From Planctomycetota bacterium (GTDB lineage: Bacteria > Planctomycetota > Brocadiia > JAJRTI01), in the NCBI GenBank assembly GCA_024278415.1, contig JAJRTI010000555.1, positions 1 through 9,462 on the forward strand: a stretch of 9,462 nucleotides of DNA. The letters run 5' to 3'. Both the position numbers and the translations under genes were made by a program. Below the pieces are notes generated by a model, which was given only the letters and a program-made list of their open reading frames with translations, did not search any database and was not told where the DNA came from. Shown piece by piece: positions 1 through 7,500 of the stretch. The stretch's first letter is position 1, and each line of letters starts with the position of its first letter.

Positions 1-66
1 CCCAGGGTTGCGAGCGTCGCTCGCGAACCCTGGGCTGATATCCGGAATCCCGTTGGGATTCAGATA
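1..66. repeat. Double-hairpin palindromic repeat
   Basis: Two consecutive inverted repeats are visible. In the first, CCCAGGGTT (1-9) pairs with AACCCTGGG (26-34), and GCGAGC (10-15) pairs with GCTCGC (19-24), with one bulged G and a 3-nt loop. In the second, GAATCCC (45-51) pairs with GGGATTC (55-61) around a GTT loop; TATC (39-42) and GATA (63-66) extend it across a small internal loop. From memory, elements of this style are scattered through planctomycete genomes and generate spurious short ORFs. The window begins exactly at the first arm, so the element may extend further left. It could also act as a terminator for a gene to the left. Confidence 0.6.
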
Positions 67-94
67 CCTCAACACGCGGCGTTGCACGGAAGCT

Positions 95-125
95 TTGACA
101 GTATCCGGTATCTGGCTGTTGTACT
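95..125 (+). promoter_or_regulatory. Weak candidate promoter for the membrane-protein gene
   Basis: A perfect TTGACA (95-100) lies upstream of the first gene. The best -10-like hexamer is TGTACT (120-125, four of six matches), but the 19-bp spacing is long; with a 16-bp spacing the hexamer is TGTTGT (three of six). The match is suggestive only. Alternative sigma factors are possible. Confidence 0.18.
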
Positions 126-150
126 TGGCTGAAGTGTTACCTTGCTTTTT

Positions 151-189
151 GTCGCGGTTCCTGACGTTTAAGGCACTAACGTCGCGGTT
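151..189. promoter_or_regulatory. Dyad flanked by direct repeats, possible operator
   Basis: The nonamer GTCGCGGTT occurs at 151-159 and again at 181-189, exactly 30 bp apart. Between and partly overlapping the copies is an inverted repeat, GACGTT (163-168) and AACGTC (178-183), with a 9-bp centre. This lies 64-102 bp upstream of the membrane-protein start, a position suitable for a regulator-binding site or leader structure. No cognate regulator is encoded in the window, so the function is only inferred. Confidence 0.25.
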
Positions 190-252
190 GGGACAACATA
201 GCGACTGGCGCCCGAGCCGGCGCTGCCCCATTGGCCCAGCAAGAGAGAACAC

Positions 253-993
253 ATGGAGATCACCCTGCAGCCCCGCAAGGTCACGAGCAGCTTGGGCGCG
301 GCCGTCGCGCTTCTGACGCTGGGCAACCTGTTCATCCAGTACTGCAAGTTTGAGTTGGACCACTTTACCGTCTATGGGCTGGCCGACCTCCTGGACGTGA
401 ACAAGGAGGCCAACCTGCCTTCGCTGTACTCCGCGTGCTCGATCCTCTTCTGCGGCTTCCTGCTGATCATCATTGCCAAGGCCAAGTGCCTCGCACGGGC
501 GCCGTACAGATGGCACTGGGCCGTGCTGGCCGCGATTTTCCTGTTCATGGGCGTCGACGAGGGCGCGGTCATACACGAGAAGCTGATCGTGAGAATCCGC
601 GAGGCGTACCACACGACCGGGGACTTCTATTTTGCATGGGTCATCCCCTACGGTATCGCCACCATCATCATTGGCTTTGCTTATCTGCGGTTTGTCATCT
701 ACGAGCTGCACGGCATCGCCCGCGTTCGCATCGTCGTGGCCGGAGTGACTTACGTCATGGGCGCGCTTGTGATGGAGATGGCGGGCGGCCGCATCGCCGA
801 GATGTGGGGAGGCGACGAAGGCTGTGCTCTGCACGCGTTCTTCTACTCCATCGAGGAGTTCCTGGAGATGGCCGGCATTCTCCTCTTCATCCATGCGTTG
901 GCCTGTTACATCCGCGACGAACTGGGCGGGCTGAGGATTGTGGTGGGTGCAGGCCGCATGGCGCCGGCAGATACACCACGCGGGACGGAATGA
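253..993 (+). CDS. Multi-pass membrane protein of unknown function
   Basis: This encodes 246 residues with about six hydrophobic segments, near residues 12-31, 57-76, 87-107, 127-149, 158-177 and 203-220. It has no cleavable signal peptide that I recognise. Ionisable residues lie in or at the edge of the membrane segments: D102-E103 followed by H108-E109 at the end of segment three, E175 in segment five, and E201-E202 with E205 at the start of segment six. A segment of the form LLDVNKEAN (46-54) precedes segment two. I recall similar unnamed bacterial membrane proteins with a D-E-x4-H-E motif but cannot name a family. A metal-binding or redox role is possible from the acid/His pattern, but this is inference. 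The ATG at 253 has an AGAGAG-type ribosome site at 242-247, 5 nt upstream. The stop codon (991-993) lies inside the first unit of the octamer array that follows, so the last residues may derive from the repeat or its flank. Confidence 0.8.
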   Translation: MEITLQPRKVTSSLGAAVALLTLGNLFIQYCKFELDHFTVYGLADLLDVNKEANLPSLYSACSILFCGFLLIIIAKAKCLARAPYRWHWAVLAAIFLFMGVDEGAVIHEKLIVRIREAYHTTGDFYFAWVIPYGIATIIIGFAYLRFVIYELHGIARVRIVVAGVTYVMGALVMEMAGGRIAEMWGGDEGCALHAFFYSIEEFLEMAGILLFIHALACYIRDELGGLRIVVGAGRMAPADTPRGTE

Positions 994-1088
994 CGGAATG
1001 ATGGAATGATGGAATGATGGAATGGTGGAATGGTGGAATGGTGGAACGGCGAGGCCGCAACGCACATTCTTCCATTCTTCCATTCTTC
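987..1088. repeat. Facing octamer tandem arrays
   Basis: On the plus strand, eight 8-bp units run from 987 to 1050: GGAATGAC, three GGAATGAT, three GGAATGGT, then a decayed GGAACGGC. After 14 bp come three perfect CATTCTTC units (1065-1088). The second array is roughly the reverse complement of the first, since GGAATGG pairs with CCATTC. The graded change along the left array (GAC, then GAT, then GGT) fits expansion by slippage with drift. The array occupies the gap between two convergent genes and includes the stop codon of the left one. From memory, similar octamer arrays occur in intergenic regions of planctomycete-like genomes. Confidence 0.85.
1028..1085. terminator. Possible bidirectional terminator from the octamer arrays
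   Basis: The 14-base segment at 1028-1041 can pair with 1072-1085 at 12 positions plus one G-U in the plus-strand transcript, leaving a loop of about 30 nt. Several other registers of the repeats pair equally well. It lies between convergent genes, where a terminator for both directions is expected. The stem is not GC-rich and no clear U-tract follows, so this is a position-based guess. A small hairpin, CGCTC (1112-1116) with GAGCG (1121-1125), lies between the arrays and the end of the minus-strand gene and could contribute. Confidence 0.3.
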
Positions 1089-1151
1089 CAGCCTTTCCCC
1101 ACCGCCACCGACGCTCTTACGAGCGCGCTACAAACGACGTCCCTTTGCCAT

Positions 1152-2411
1152 TCAGACTACTACCAACTCGCCAGCCCGCCTCCCCCGCACGACCTGCAAC
1201 AGCCAGTGGCAATAGACGTCGAACTCGCTCTTCGAGTCGAACGAAAACCGCTCCCACTCCGGCGCATGGGGCACGCCCGCGAGCGACAGTGCCGGGTTCG
1301 CCTTCACGCCCGCCTTGCGTTTGAGGATGCCCGCTGCGAACTGAACCACATCAATCGGCTCTGGAGGAGCGCCCAGCCCTGCCACGAACGAGACATCCGG
1401 CAACTCGCCGCCAAAGCGCACGCGCCGCGGCGGGTTGAGGCAGAACACGTCCGCGACCACGTGCTCCTCCGTCTCGGTCACGAGCTTCTCGTCCTGGACC
1501 GTGCGCCATAGCCGGCGCACGTCTACGCGCACGGGCCGCACCTTCGCGACCGCGAGCTTCCCGCACACGACCAGCGCGATCCAGTTCCATGCCAGAAGCA
1601 TCCGCTCCTCCACCTCGCGGAACACGACCTCGCAGTCGATGCCGGCCTCGGTGATGCGATAGGCCGAGGCTCGCGCCAATTCGGGCAGCGCTACCAGCCT
1701 GGCGTCAGGCACAGCCATGAGCCTCACGCCGTGCCGCGCGGCCTTGGCCACGATCGTGTCGGCCGCCTCCTTCACCAGCGCCCTGGCCACGAATCCCGGC
1801 GCGACCGTGAGGCCGCGGAGCGCGTCCACCTCGGGCAGCGATAGCGTGTCGCTCACGATCTGCGCAATCGCCTTGTTGGCCTCCTCGTCCCGCTCGGATC
1901 GCAGCACCGACCACGGCCCCTCCAGCTCTTCGCGAGTGAGAGGCCTATCCTCTCTCACTTCCGCCCCAGGCGTATGTGCCGGCTCCTCGTATGGCTCCAC
2001 GTGGAGCGCGTCGCGAATCTCCGCGAGCGCATCGGTCGCCAGGTGCCGCACGGTCGCATCGGGGTCGGCCTCTGCGCGATGCCGCACAGGTGCAGTGAGC
2101 CCTGCCGCCAACGCCGCAAGCGCGGCGCTGCCATCCGCACGCGCCTGGGGATCCTCGCTCGCCAGCGCGGCATGGATGCGATGGAGCAGCCTCCCCACCT
2201 CGCGCTCGGCCGCGCGGCGCACGTCCGTCTTCTCGCTGAAGCACGCGCGGCCCACCGCATCCGCCGCGGCCGCGTTCGTCTGCTTCGCGATTTGCTTCAA
2301 CGCCTTGAGCCGATCCGCAACCGCCGCGCGCTCGGAAAACAGCGTCGCACTCAAACGATCGAAGGTGTTCGAGGTTGCGCGTTCCATACTCTCTAATCCC
2401 TCATCTCCCAT
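1152..2411 (-). CDS. HEAT-like repeat protein of unknown function, downstream of RqcH
   Basis: The 419-residue product has no signal peptide or membrane segment and is probably cytoplasmic. Residues about 30-133 are alpha-helical with three HEAT-like units. The clearest is ADPDATVRHLATDALAEI (115-132); weaker ones are at about 59-76 and 85-102. A charged linker (about 134-165) leads to a C-terminal region of about 250 residues, alternating hydrophobic strands and helices and ending in an aromatic patch (SEFDVYCHWLL) and a short basic tail. I do not recognise the C-terminal region. The five cysteines are not spaced as a zinc finger. The gene follows RqcH directly. With the ATG at 2411 it overlaps the RqcH stop by 11 bp, but the only strong Shine-Dalgarno (GGAGG) then touches the start codon. 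The ATG at 2387 (residue 9) has GAGGG about 10 nt upstream and may be the real start. Either arrangement suggests translational coupling with RqcH. Confidence is high that it is a gene, low for any function. Confidence 0.75.
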   Translation of the reverse strand: MGDEGLESMERATSNTFDRLSATLFSERAAVADRLKALKQIAKQTNAAAADAVGRACFSEKTDVRRAAEREVGRLLHRIHAALASEDPQARADGSAALAALAAGLTAPVRHRAEADPDATVRHLATDALAEIRDALHVEPYEEPAHTPGAEVREDRPLTREELEGPWSVLRSERDEEANKAIAQIVSDTLSLPEVDALRGLTVAPGFVARALVKEAADTIVAKAARHGVRLMAVPDARLVALPELARASAYRITEAGIDCEVVFREVEERMLLAWNWIALVVCGKLAVAKVRPVRVDVRRLWRTVQDEKLVTETEEHVVADVFCLNPPRRVRFGGELPDVSFVAGLGAPPEPIDVVQFAAGILKRKAGVKANPALSLAGVPHAPEWERFSFDSKSEFDVYCHWLLQVVRGRRAGELVVV

Positions 2412-3828
2412 CCTCCGAAAACAGCCGCTTCAAGCGGCCCTCGTCTCGCCGCACGTGCAGCGTCTTGTAGTCCCAGTAATCCACGTTGCCAGGGCCGCCG
2501 GCCTTGCGCTTGCGCACGTACTTGCGTTGTGTGTAGTCCACGTCCGCCGCGTCCGCGTCTTTGGCCGAGCTGTAGAGCTTGGCGAGCGCGGCCGCGTCGA
2601 GCAAGGTCTCCAGCGGCAGGCTCTTGCCCTTCTGGGCCTTCACGACCACGTGCGAGCCGGGCATGCCCTGCACGTGAAACCAGTAGTCGTTGCCATTCGC
2701 CATGCGGAACGTCACTTGGTCGTTCTCTGCTTCGCTGCGGCCAACGAGGATCGTCGACCCGTCGATTGCCGTGAAGTGTCGCGGCCCGGTCGGCGCCGGC
2801 TTGCCCTTGGGTTTCCCGCGGCCCACGTCGCCAAAGAAGCTCTGCTCGATATCGGCGATCTCTTCAAGTGTTGCCGTTTGTTCGAGTCGCGCCTCGGCTT
2901 CTTGTGCCTTGGCCAACTCGCGCTCGGCCGGCGGCAGTTCATGTTCGGCGAGTTCCGCGGCCGTCTTGATCTTGCGGTAGCGTTTGAAGTAGCGCTCTAC
3001 GTTCGCGGCGGGCGCGAGCTTCGCATCGATCTTGATCTCCACCTCGGGTGTCTCTGGATCGAAGTAATCGACCACGCGCACCGCGTCGAGGCCCGGCTTG
3101 ATGAGGTGCATGCTCGCCTTGAGCAACTCGCCCTTCTGCTTCTCGGCTTCCGCCAGCGCCAGGCGCTCGATGGCCTTCCGGAGCGACTGCACTTTCCCGT
3201 CCGCGCGCTTGCGCACAGCCTTCAGCCGCGACCGCACGCGCTGCCGCGCGTCGTCCAAGTCATGCTGCGCCTGCCGCGGTTCGCATGCCTCGCGCACGGC
3301 CGCGTCCACGGCCGCCGGCGCGTCCCCGAAGCGGCTATCGATGGGCCTCGGCCGCACCGGGGGAGGAGGCACATAGGGCCGGCCCGGCAGGAGTGTCCGC
3401 TTCTCGCCGCGCACGTGGTGCAAGCACTCGACCACGCGGCCATCGTCCGCGACCAGCACGAGATTGCTCCCGATTCCAAACATTTCGCATTCGAGCGTGT
3501 AGCAAGCGTCGCCGGTGTCGAATTGGAACCGGCAGCGCCGATCGCCATCGTCAGCCTCGACCACCTTCACCCGCGCTCCGTGGAGCCGCTGACGCAAGGC
3601 CTTCACAAAAGGCGTGAGCACAGCCCACTCGCCCTTTTCCAGCAGGGTGTGCACGCGGCTCAGCAGCGGGTGAGCGGACACGAGCACGAAAACCTTGCCC
3701 GCCGGCCCGGCCACGTTGAGCACGACGCTCCACTTGTCCCGGCCATACACCTTCCGTACGCGGCCTGACTCGCAGAGCCGCGCAACGTGGGCGATGACGA
3801 GGGAGAGTTCGGTGGAGTTGAGGGACAA
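2401..3828 (-). CDS. rqcH: RqcH/NFACT-family ribosome quality control protein (short form)
   Basis: Members of this family bind 60S/50S subunits blocked by nascent peptidyl-tRNA; in bacteria RqcH recruits tRNA-Ala to add C-terminal alanine tails that mark stalled proteins for proteolysis. The 475-residue product shows an NFACT-N domain (about 1-155), with SAHPLLSRVH (51-60), D96-R97 matching the conserved Asp-Arg pair needed for tailing in Bacillus RqcH, and the LLPGRPYVPPP end (146-156). A charged coiled-coil region (about 175-345) contains the family block KQKGELL...LAPAANVERYFKRYRK. The NFACT-R RNA-binding domain (about 350-465) contains ILVGRSEAEND, YWFHVQGMPGSHVVVK and VDYTQRKYV. Typical members are about 560-570 residues; the helix-hairpin-helix region between NFACT-N and the coiled coil appears to be missing here. 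The start is TTG at 3828: no ATG or GTG lies between it and an in-frame TAG 13 codons upstream, and the N-terminus SLNSTELSLVIAHV aligns with the family. The Shine-Dalgarno is weak. It is the first gene of a two-gene unit. Confidence 0.93.
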   Translation of the reverse strand: MSLNSTELSLVIAHVARLCESGRVRKVYGRDKWSVVLNVAGPAGKVFVLVSAHPLLSRVHTLLEKGEWAVLTPFVKALRQRLHGARVKVVEADDGDRRCRFQFDTGDACYTLECEMFGIGSNLVLVADDGRVVECLHHVRGEKRTLLPGRPYVPPPPVRPRPIDSRFGDAPAAVDAAVREACEPRQAQHDLDDARQRVRSRLKAVRKRADGKVQSLRKAIERLALAEAEKQKGELLKASMHLIKPGLDAVRVVDYFDPETPEVEIKIDAKLAPAANVERYFKRYRKIKTAAELAEHELPPAERELAKAQEAEARLEQTATLEEIADIEQSFFGDVGRGKPKGKPAPTGPRHFTAIDGSTILVGRSEAENDQVTFRMANGNDYWFHVQGMPGSHVVVKAQKGKSLPLETLLDAAALAKLYSSAKDADAADVDYTQRKYVRKRKAGGPGNVDYWDYKTLHVRRDEGRLKRLFSEDGR

Positions 3829-3876
3829 GGCCTGCCACGAATTGCGTCCGGCCTCTGGCGCGTGCTAGGGGCCGGC

Positions 3877-3905
3877 TTGATTGTGGGCGAGCGCGCCGCG
3901 ATAAT
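3877..3905 (+). promoter_or_regulatory. Candidate sigma70-type promoter for the carbohydrate gene pair
   Basis: TTGATT (3877-3882) and GATAAT (3900-3905) are separated by 17 bp, giving four of six and five of six matches to the -35 and -10 consensus. Transcription would begin near 3912, about 73 nt before the ATG of the small carbohydrate-binding-like gene. The site lies in the 156-bp gap between the divergent RqcH start and that gene. I found no equally good promoter for RqcH on the opposite strand. Confidence 0.4.
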
Positions 3906-3984
3906 CGCCGGGTTGCCTCATCCTATCGCGTTGCGCCTTGGCCTGCAACGGAACGCGTCCGCCGGAGAACTCATCCATTCTGCC

Positions 3985-4545
3985 ATGCATGTTGCGCCTC
4001 TACTCGCCGCCTCGCTTTTCATTTGGGCCGCGCCCCCACTAACGCCCCACGGGAACCTGCTGCCGAACCCCGGCTTCGAGCAAGTGGACGAAGCCACGGG
4101 CTACCCCGCGCGCTGGCAGCCGGTATGGGGCAAGCCCACGGCCTGCGCCTACACCCTCGCCCTCGCGCACAACGGCGTCGCGTCCGCAATGATCACGGAC
4201 GCCGGCGCAGACCAAAGCCACGGCCTGCGCTCCGAGCACGCGCGCGTGACACCTGGCCGGCGATATGAGGCGACGGTGTGGGTGAGGATCGAGCCGGGAG
4301 TCAAGCACGGATTCGCGCTCTACCTCGAATTCTGGAACACCCAGAAGATTCGACGCATGTACAAGACCGCGTACACCACCCAGAGCGCCCGCTGGCTCAA
4401 GCTCTCCATCCGCATGACCGCGCCGGCCGACGCGCACACCGCGACCGTGCTGATCTACGGCAGCAGCGCAACCGTCGGCAAAGCTTACTTCGACGACGCG
4501 TCGCTGCTAGAGATGAAACGCAATCCGCCGTACGGCGGACGCTAA
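3985..4545 (+). CDS. Exported carbohydrate-binding-like beta-sandwich protein
   Basis: This encodes 186 residues. A short hydrophobic N-terminus (about 1-16, LLAASLFIWAA) resembles a signal peptide, though it lacks a basic start. The rest is one galactose-binding/CBM4-9-like jelly roll. It opens with the hallmark NLLPNPGFE (24-32), continues with GLRSEHARVTPGRRYEATVWVR and SARWLKLSIRM strands, and closes with AYFDDASLLEM (167-177). Such modules bind glycans and usually sit in larger enzymes; a free-standing one is less common. An open frame extends upstream to 3787, but that part overlaps the RqcH start and the promoter, so the ATG at 3985 is preferred. GGAGAA (3964-3969) is 15 nt upstream, rather far for a ribosome site. 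The last nine residues and the stop codon come from a repeat (see 4524-4574), so the original C-terminus may have differed. The large lyase-like gene starts 38 nt downstream on the same strand, suggesting an operon. Confidence 0.75.
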   Translation: MHVAPLLAASLFIWAAPPLTPHGNLLPNPGFEQVDEATGYPARWQPVWGKPTACAYTLALAHNGVASAMITDAGADQSHGLRSEHARVTPGRRYEATVWVRIEPGVKHGFALYLEFWNTQKIRRMYKTAYTTQSARWLKLSIRMTAPADAHTATVLIYGSSATVGKAYFDDASLLEMKRNPPYGGR

Positions 4546-4574
4546 GGCGCAGAGGCGCAAAGAGAAGAAGGAAG
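4524..4574. repeat. Palindrome plus short direct repeat at gene junction
   Basis: TCCGCCGTACGGCGGA (4524-4539) is a perfect 16-bp palindrome. It is followed by two near-identical octamers, GGCGCAGA (4546-4553) and GGCGCAAA (4554-4561), and a purine-rich run to 4574. From memory, sequences of the form AAGGCGCAGAGGCGCAAAG recur between genes in planctomycete-like genomes. Here it encodes the final residues and TAA stop of the upstream gene and supplies AAGGA (4568-4572), 11 nt before the ATG of the downstream gene. The strong palindrome could also attenuate transcription between the two genes. Confidence 0.55.
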
Positions 4575-4583
4575 ACATCCGTA

Positions 4584-7500
4584 ATGAAGACACGTCACAT
4601 GCCGATTGTGTTGGCGCTCACGCTTGCCGCGGCAAGCGCGGCCCCAGCCGCCGAGCCTGGCTACCGACTCCTCCACGGCCTCAACAGCCTCGATGGCGCG
4701 ACGCTGACGTGGGGCACGAACGTGAATCAGAAGAACCTCGCCCTGTCCACAGACGCCGCGCACCGCTCCGAGGGGGCGGCCAGCCTGCACCTGAGCGGCG
4801 TGCCAAACAAGGGCGCCACCCGTCCCTACCTCGGAGCGAAGGTCGCTATTCCCAAGACCGACTTCACGGACCGGCGCCTGCGCTTCGACGCATGGACTGC
4901 CACGCCGCAGGCCACCAACGCGCTCTACGTGCGCCTCTACAACGCCAAGGGCAAGTGTGTGGCGAGCTGGTCCAACTGGTCGTCGCCGTTCCGCGCGCAG
5001 TCGCATCGCCGCATCGCACTGCGGGACCGCGTCAGCCGGCGGCGCTTCCGCTATGAGCCCAACGTCGCCACGGGCGGGCCGCCCACGGACGTGGTCGCCA
5101 TCGAGTTCATCATCGGCACGCGTTCGAGCGGCGCTCCGTTCGACCTGTTCATCGACAACATCTGCGTGTCCAAGCAGACCGTGCAGTCCGCGCTCGCGCT
5201 CAAGAAGCCCAAGAAGCTGTATCTCCGCACGACGCTCGTGCAGGACGGCAAGCCAGCCGCGGTGATTGTGTCGCCGCCGGGCGCGGGCTACATGGCCGCG
5301 GCCAAGCGCATTCAAGCCGCGCTGGGCTTGCCCATCAAGAATGCGATGAGCGCGGCGGACATGGCGAAGACGACCGCGGTGCTGCTGGGCGACGTGAACT
5401 CGAACCGGTCGCTCGCTCCGCTGTACGCGCTGTGCTACGTGGCCGCGGACGCGGTGTATCCTGGCGCGGGCGGGTGGGTGGTGCGCACGGTGCACGACCC
5501 GTGGGGCACAGGCAAGAACGCGGTTGTGCTGGCAGGCCCGGGGCCGGCCGAAGTGAGCCGCGCGGTGGACCAACTGCTCAAGCTTGTGCGCGACCCTCGC
5601 AACGTCACGCTGCCGAGACTGCTGAAGGTGAAGTTCGGCGCGGACCCCACCGGCTCGCTCGCGGCGTACAAACAAGCGCCGCGCAAGGATTATGTGGAAC
5701 AGCGCATGAAGAGCGCGCGCCGCGCGCTCGCGCAAGGCCGGCACGGCGGCATCACCGACTACGTGGCCCAGGCCGGCGCTCGCTATGGGCTCACTGGCCA
5801 CGAGGCGTACGCGCAGGCGTTCAAGAAGTTGGTCTTCCTTATGTACGAGCATTACTTGTCCAGGCCAAAGACCTACGGCGGCCCGTGGGGCATGGACTCG
5901 GACTTCCGGCTCTACCGCATGATGCCCGCGCTCGACCTCGCGGAGGAAAGCCCCTCGCTCACCGCCGCGGATCGGCTGAAGATCACGAACATCTATGCGG
6001 AGTTCATCAGCACCGATTCCGCGCGCAAGGCGCAGGGCGTGCTCGGCAGCAAGCGGGTGCGATACAACCACCAGACCTTCCCCGCGCTCGGCTTGCTCTA
6101 CGCGGGCCTCTACTACAAGAAGTATTACGACGCGGACGAAGCCAGCTTCTGGCTCGACATCGCGGATGAATGCTTCCGCGTCCAGATGCAAGGCGCGAAG
6201 GCGCACGAGGACTGCAACGGGTACCAGTGGCTCACGAACGACCACACCATGCGCTACGCTCTCGGACGGCCCGACTTCACCTGGTTCCGCAACAACAACG
6301 CCCAGCGCATCGCCGATTACTGCCTGCTGTGCATGGACAACCTGGGCTATCAGGTGCCCTACGGCGATACCGGGCCGTGGCAGTGCTGGTGGACGGAGAT
6401 GCCGTATCTGCGCGCGGCCGCGTGGTTCACCCACGACCCGCGCTACTATTTTGCGCTCGCCAAGAAGGCGCCGGCGCGGCCGCGCATCCCCATGTTCGAA
6501 TACGCCAACACCGGCCCGGCCATCGAGCCGGTCGACCTCCTCGGTACCCGTGCGTGGCCGCTGGACGCGCGCTGGTACCAGACCTTCCGCACCCCCGACC
6601 AGCCACCCCGCGCGGCCGCGGTCGACAAAGTGGTCATGCGCGCCAGTTTCGACCCGGACAAGCAATACCTCCTGCTCGACGGCCTCTCCACCGGCGGCCA
6701 CAAGCACTACGACGGCAACTCCATCAGCCGCATCACCGACCGCGGCCGCATCTGGCTCGCGGACAACGACTACATTAAGGCGCTGCCCAAGTTCCACAAC
6801 GGCGTGCTCGTGCTGCGGGACGGAGAGTCCAGCCAGATCCCCGCCTACTGCGAGCTGGAGCACGTGGCCGACTTCGACAGCACCGGATTCTCCACCACTA
6901 CGGCCCGGAACTACGGAGGCGCGAACTGGCGACGCAACATCATCTGGGCCAAGGAGCGCTACTTTCTCGTCATCGACGAGATGGAGGCGACCGAGGACAA
7001 CGAGTTCAGCTTCCGAGCGCTCTGGCACACCGTGGGCGAGGTCGAGGTCGGCCCCAAAGGCCTGGCCGTCGAACAGAAGGGCGTGCGGTTCTTCATCAGG
7101 CAGGCGCCCGGGCCGCGCCTCCGGCTGCGCGACGACGAAGCGCTCGGACGCAACTGGGCCGGCTACCCTTACGCCAAGCCCGTGGTGCGCGTGTTCGAGC
7201 AGATCGCGGACGCCACCTTGAAGAAGGGCGAGCGGTATCGGTTCTTCAACTTGCTCTACGGGTCCGACGACCAGCGGCCGCAGCGCTACGACGTGCGACG
7301 CGTGGCCGATGGCTGCGTCGCGCTCGCCGGCGACCAGACCGCGCTGGCCGGCGTCGCCGGGCTGGCGTTGGGCGACGACATGCGCACGGACGCGGCCCTC
7401 TTCCTCCTCACGCAAGACGCATACGCGCTCGTGCACGCGACGCAACTGGTCTGGCGAGAGCCGGTGCTGCGCAGCGACCGCCCCATCCTCGCAGACGCCC

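Noticed and set aside
8..316. A 102-codon plus-strand frame starting in the hairpin repeat
   Set aside because: It begins in repeat DNA and overlaps the better-supported membrane-protein start; its translation has no domain.
987..1088. CRISPR array
   Set aside because: The units are contiguous 8-mers with no spacers, and no cas genes are present.
1014..1511. Plus-strand frames starting in the octamer array with Met/Trp/Asn/Gly-rich beginnings
   Set aside because: The repetitive N-termini are just translations of the GGAATGGT units, and the remainder is antisense to the HEAT-like gene.
1717..3768. A 683-codon open frame on the plus strand across the HEAT-like and RqcH genes
   Set aside because: It runs antisense through two minus-strand genes, one of which is unmistakably NFACT/RqcH, and has no coherent protein features.
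3787..3984. Upstream extension of the small carbohydrate-binding-like frame by 66 codons
   Set aside because: It would overlap the RqcH start and the candidate promoter, and would bury the signal-peptide-like segment inside the protein.
4278..4583. Upstream extension of the large lyase-like frame by 102 codons
   Set aside because: The extension is Arg-rich and overlaps the carbohydrate-binding-like gene in another frame. A good signal peptide begins at the ATG at 4584 with a Shine-Dalgarno-like sequence before it.
4542..7445. A 967-codon open frame on the minus strand opposite the large lyase-like gene
   Set aside because: The plus strand carries recognisable domains and motifs here. The antisense translation has no recognisable domain and is rich in Arg, Val and His, as expected for the shadow of a GC-rich gene.
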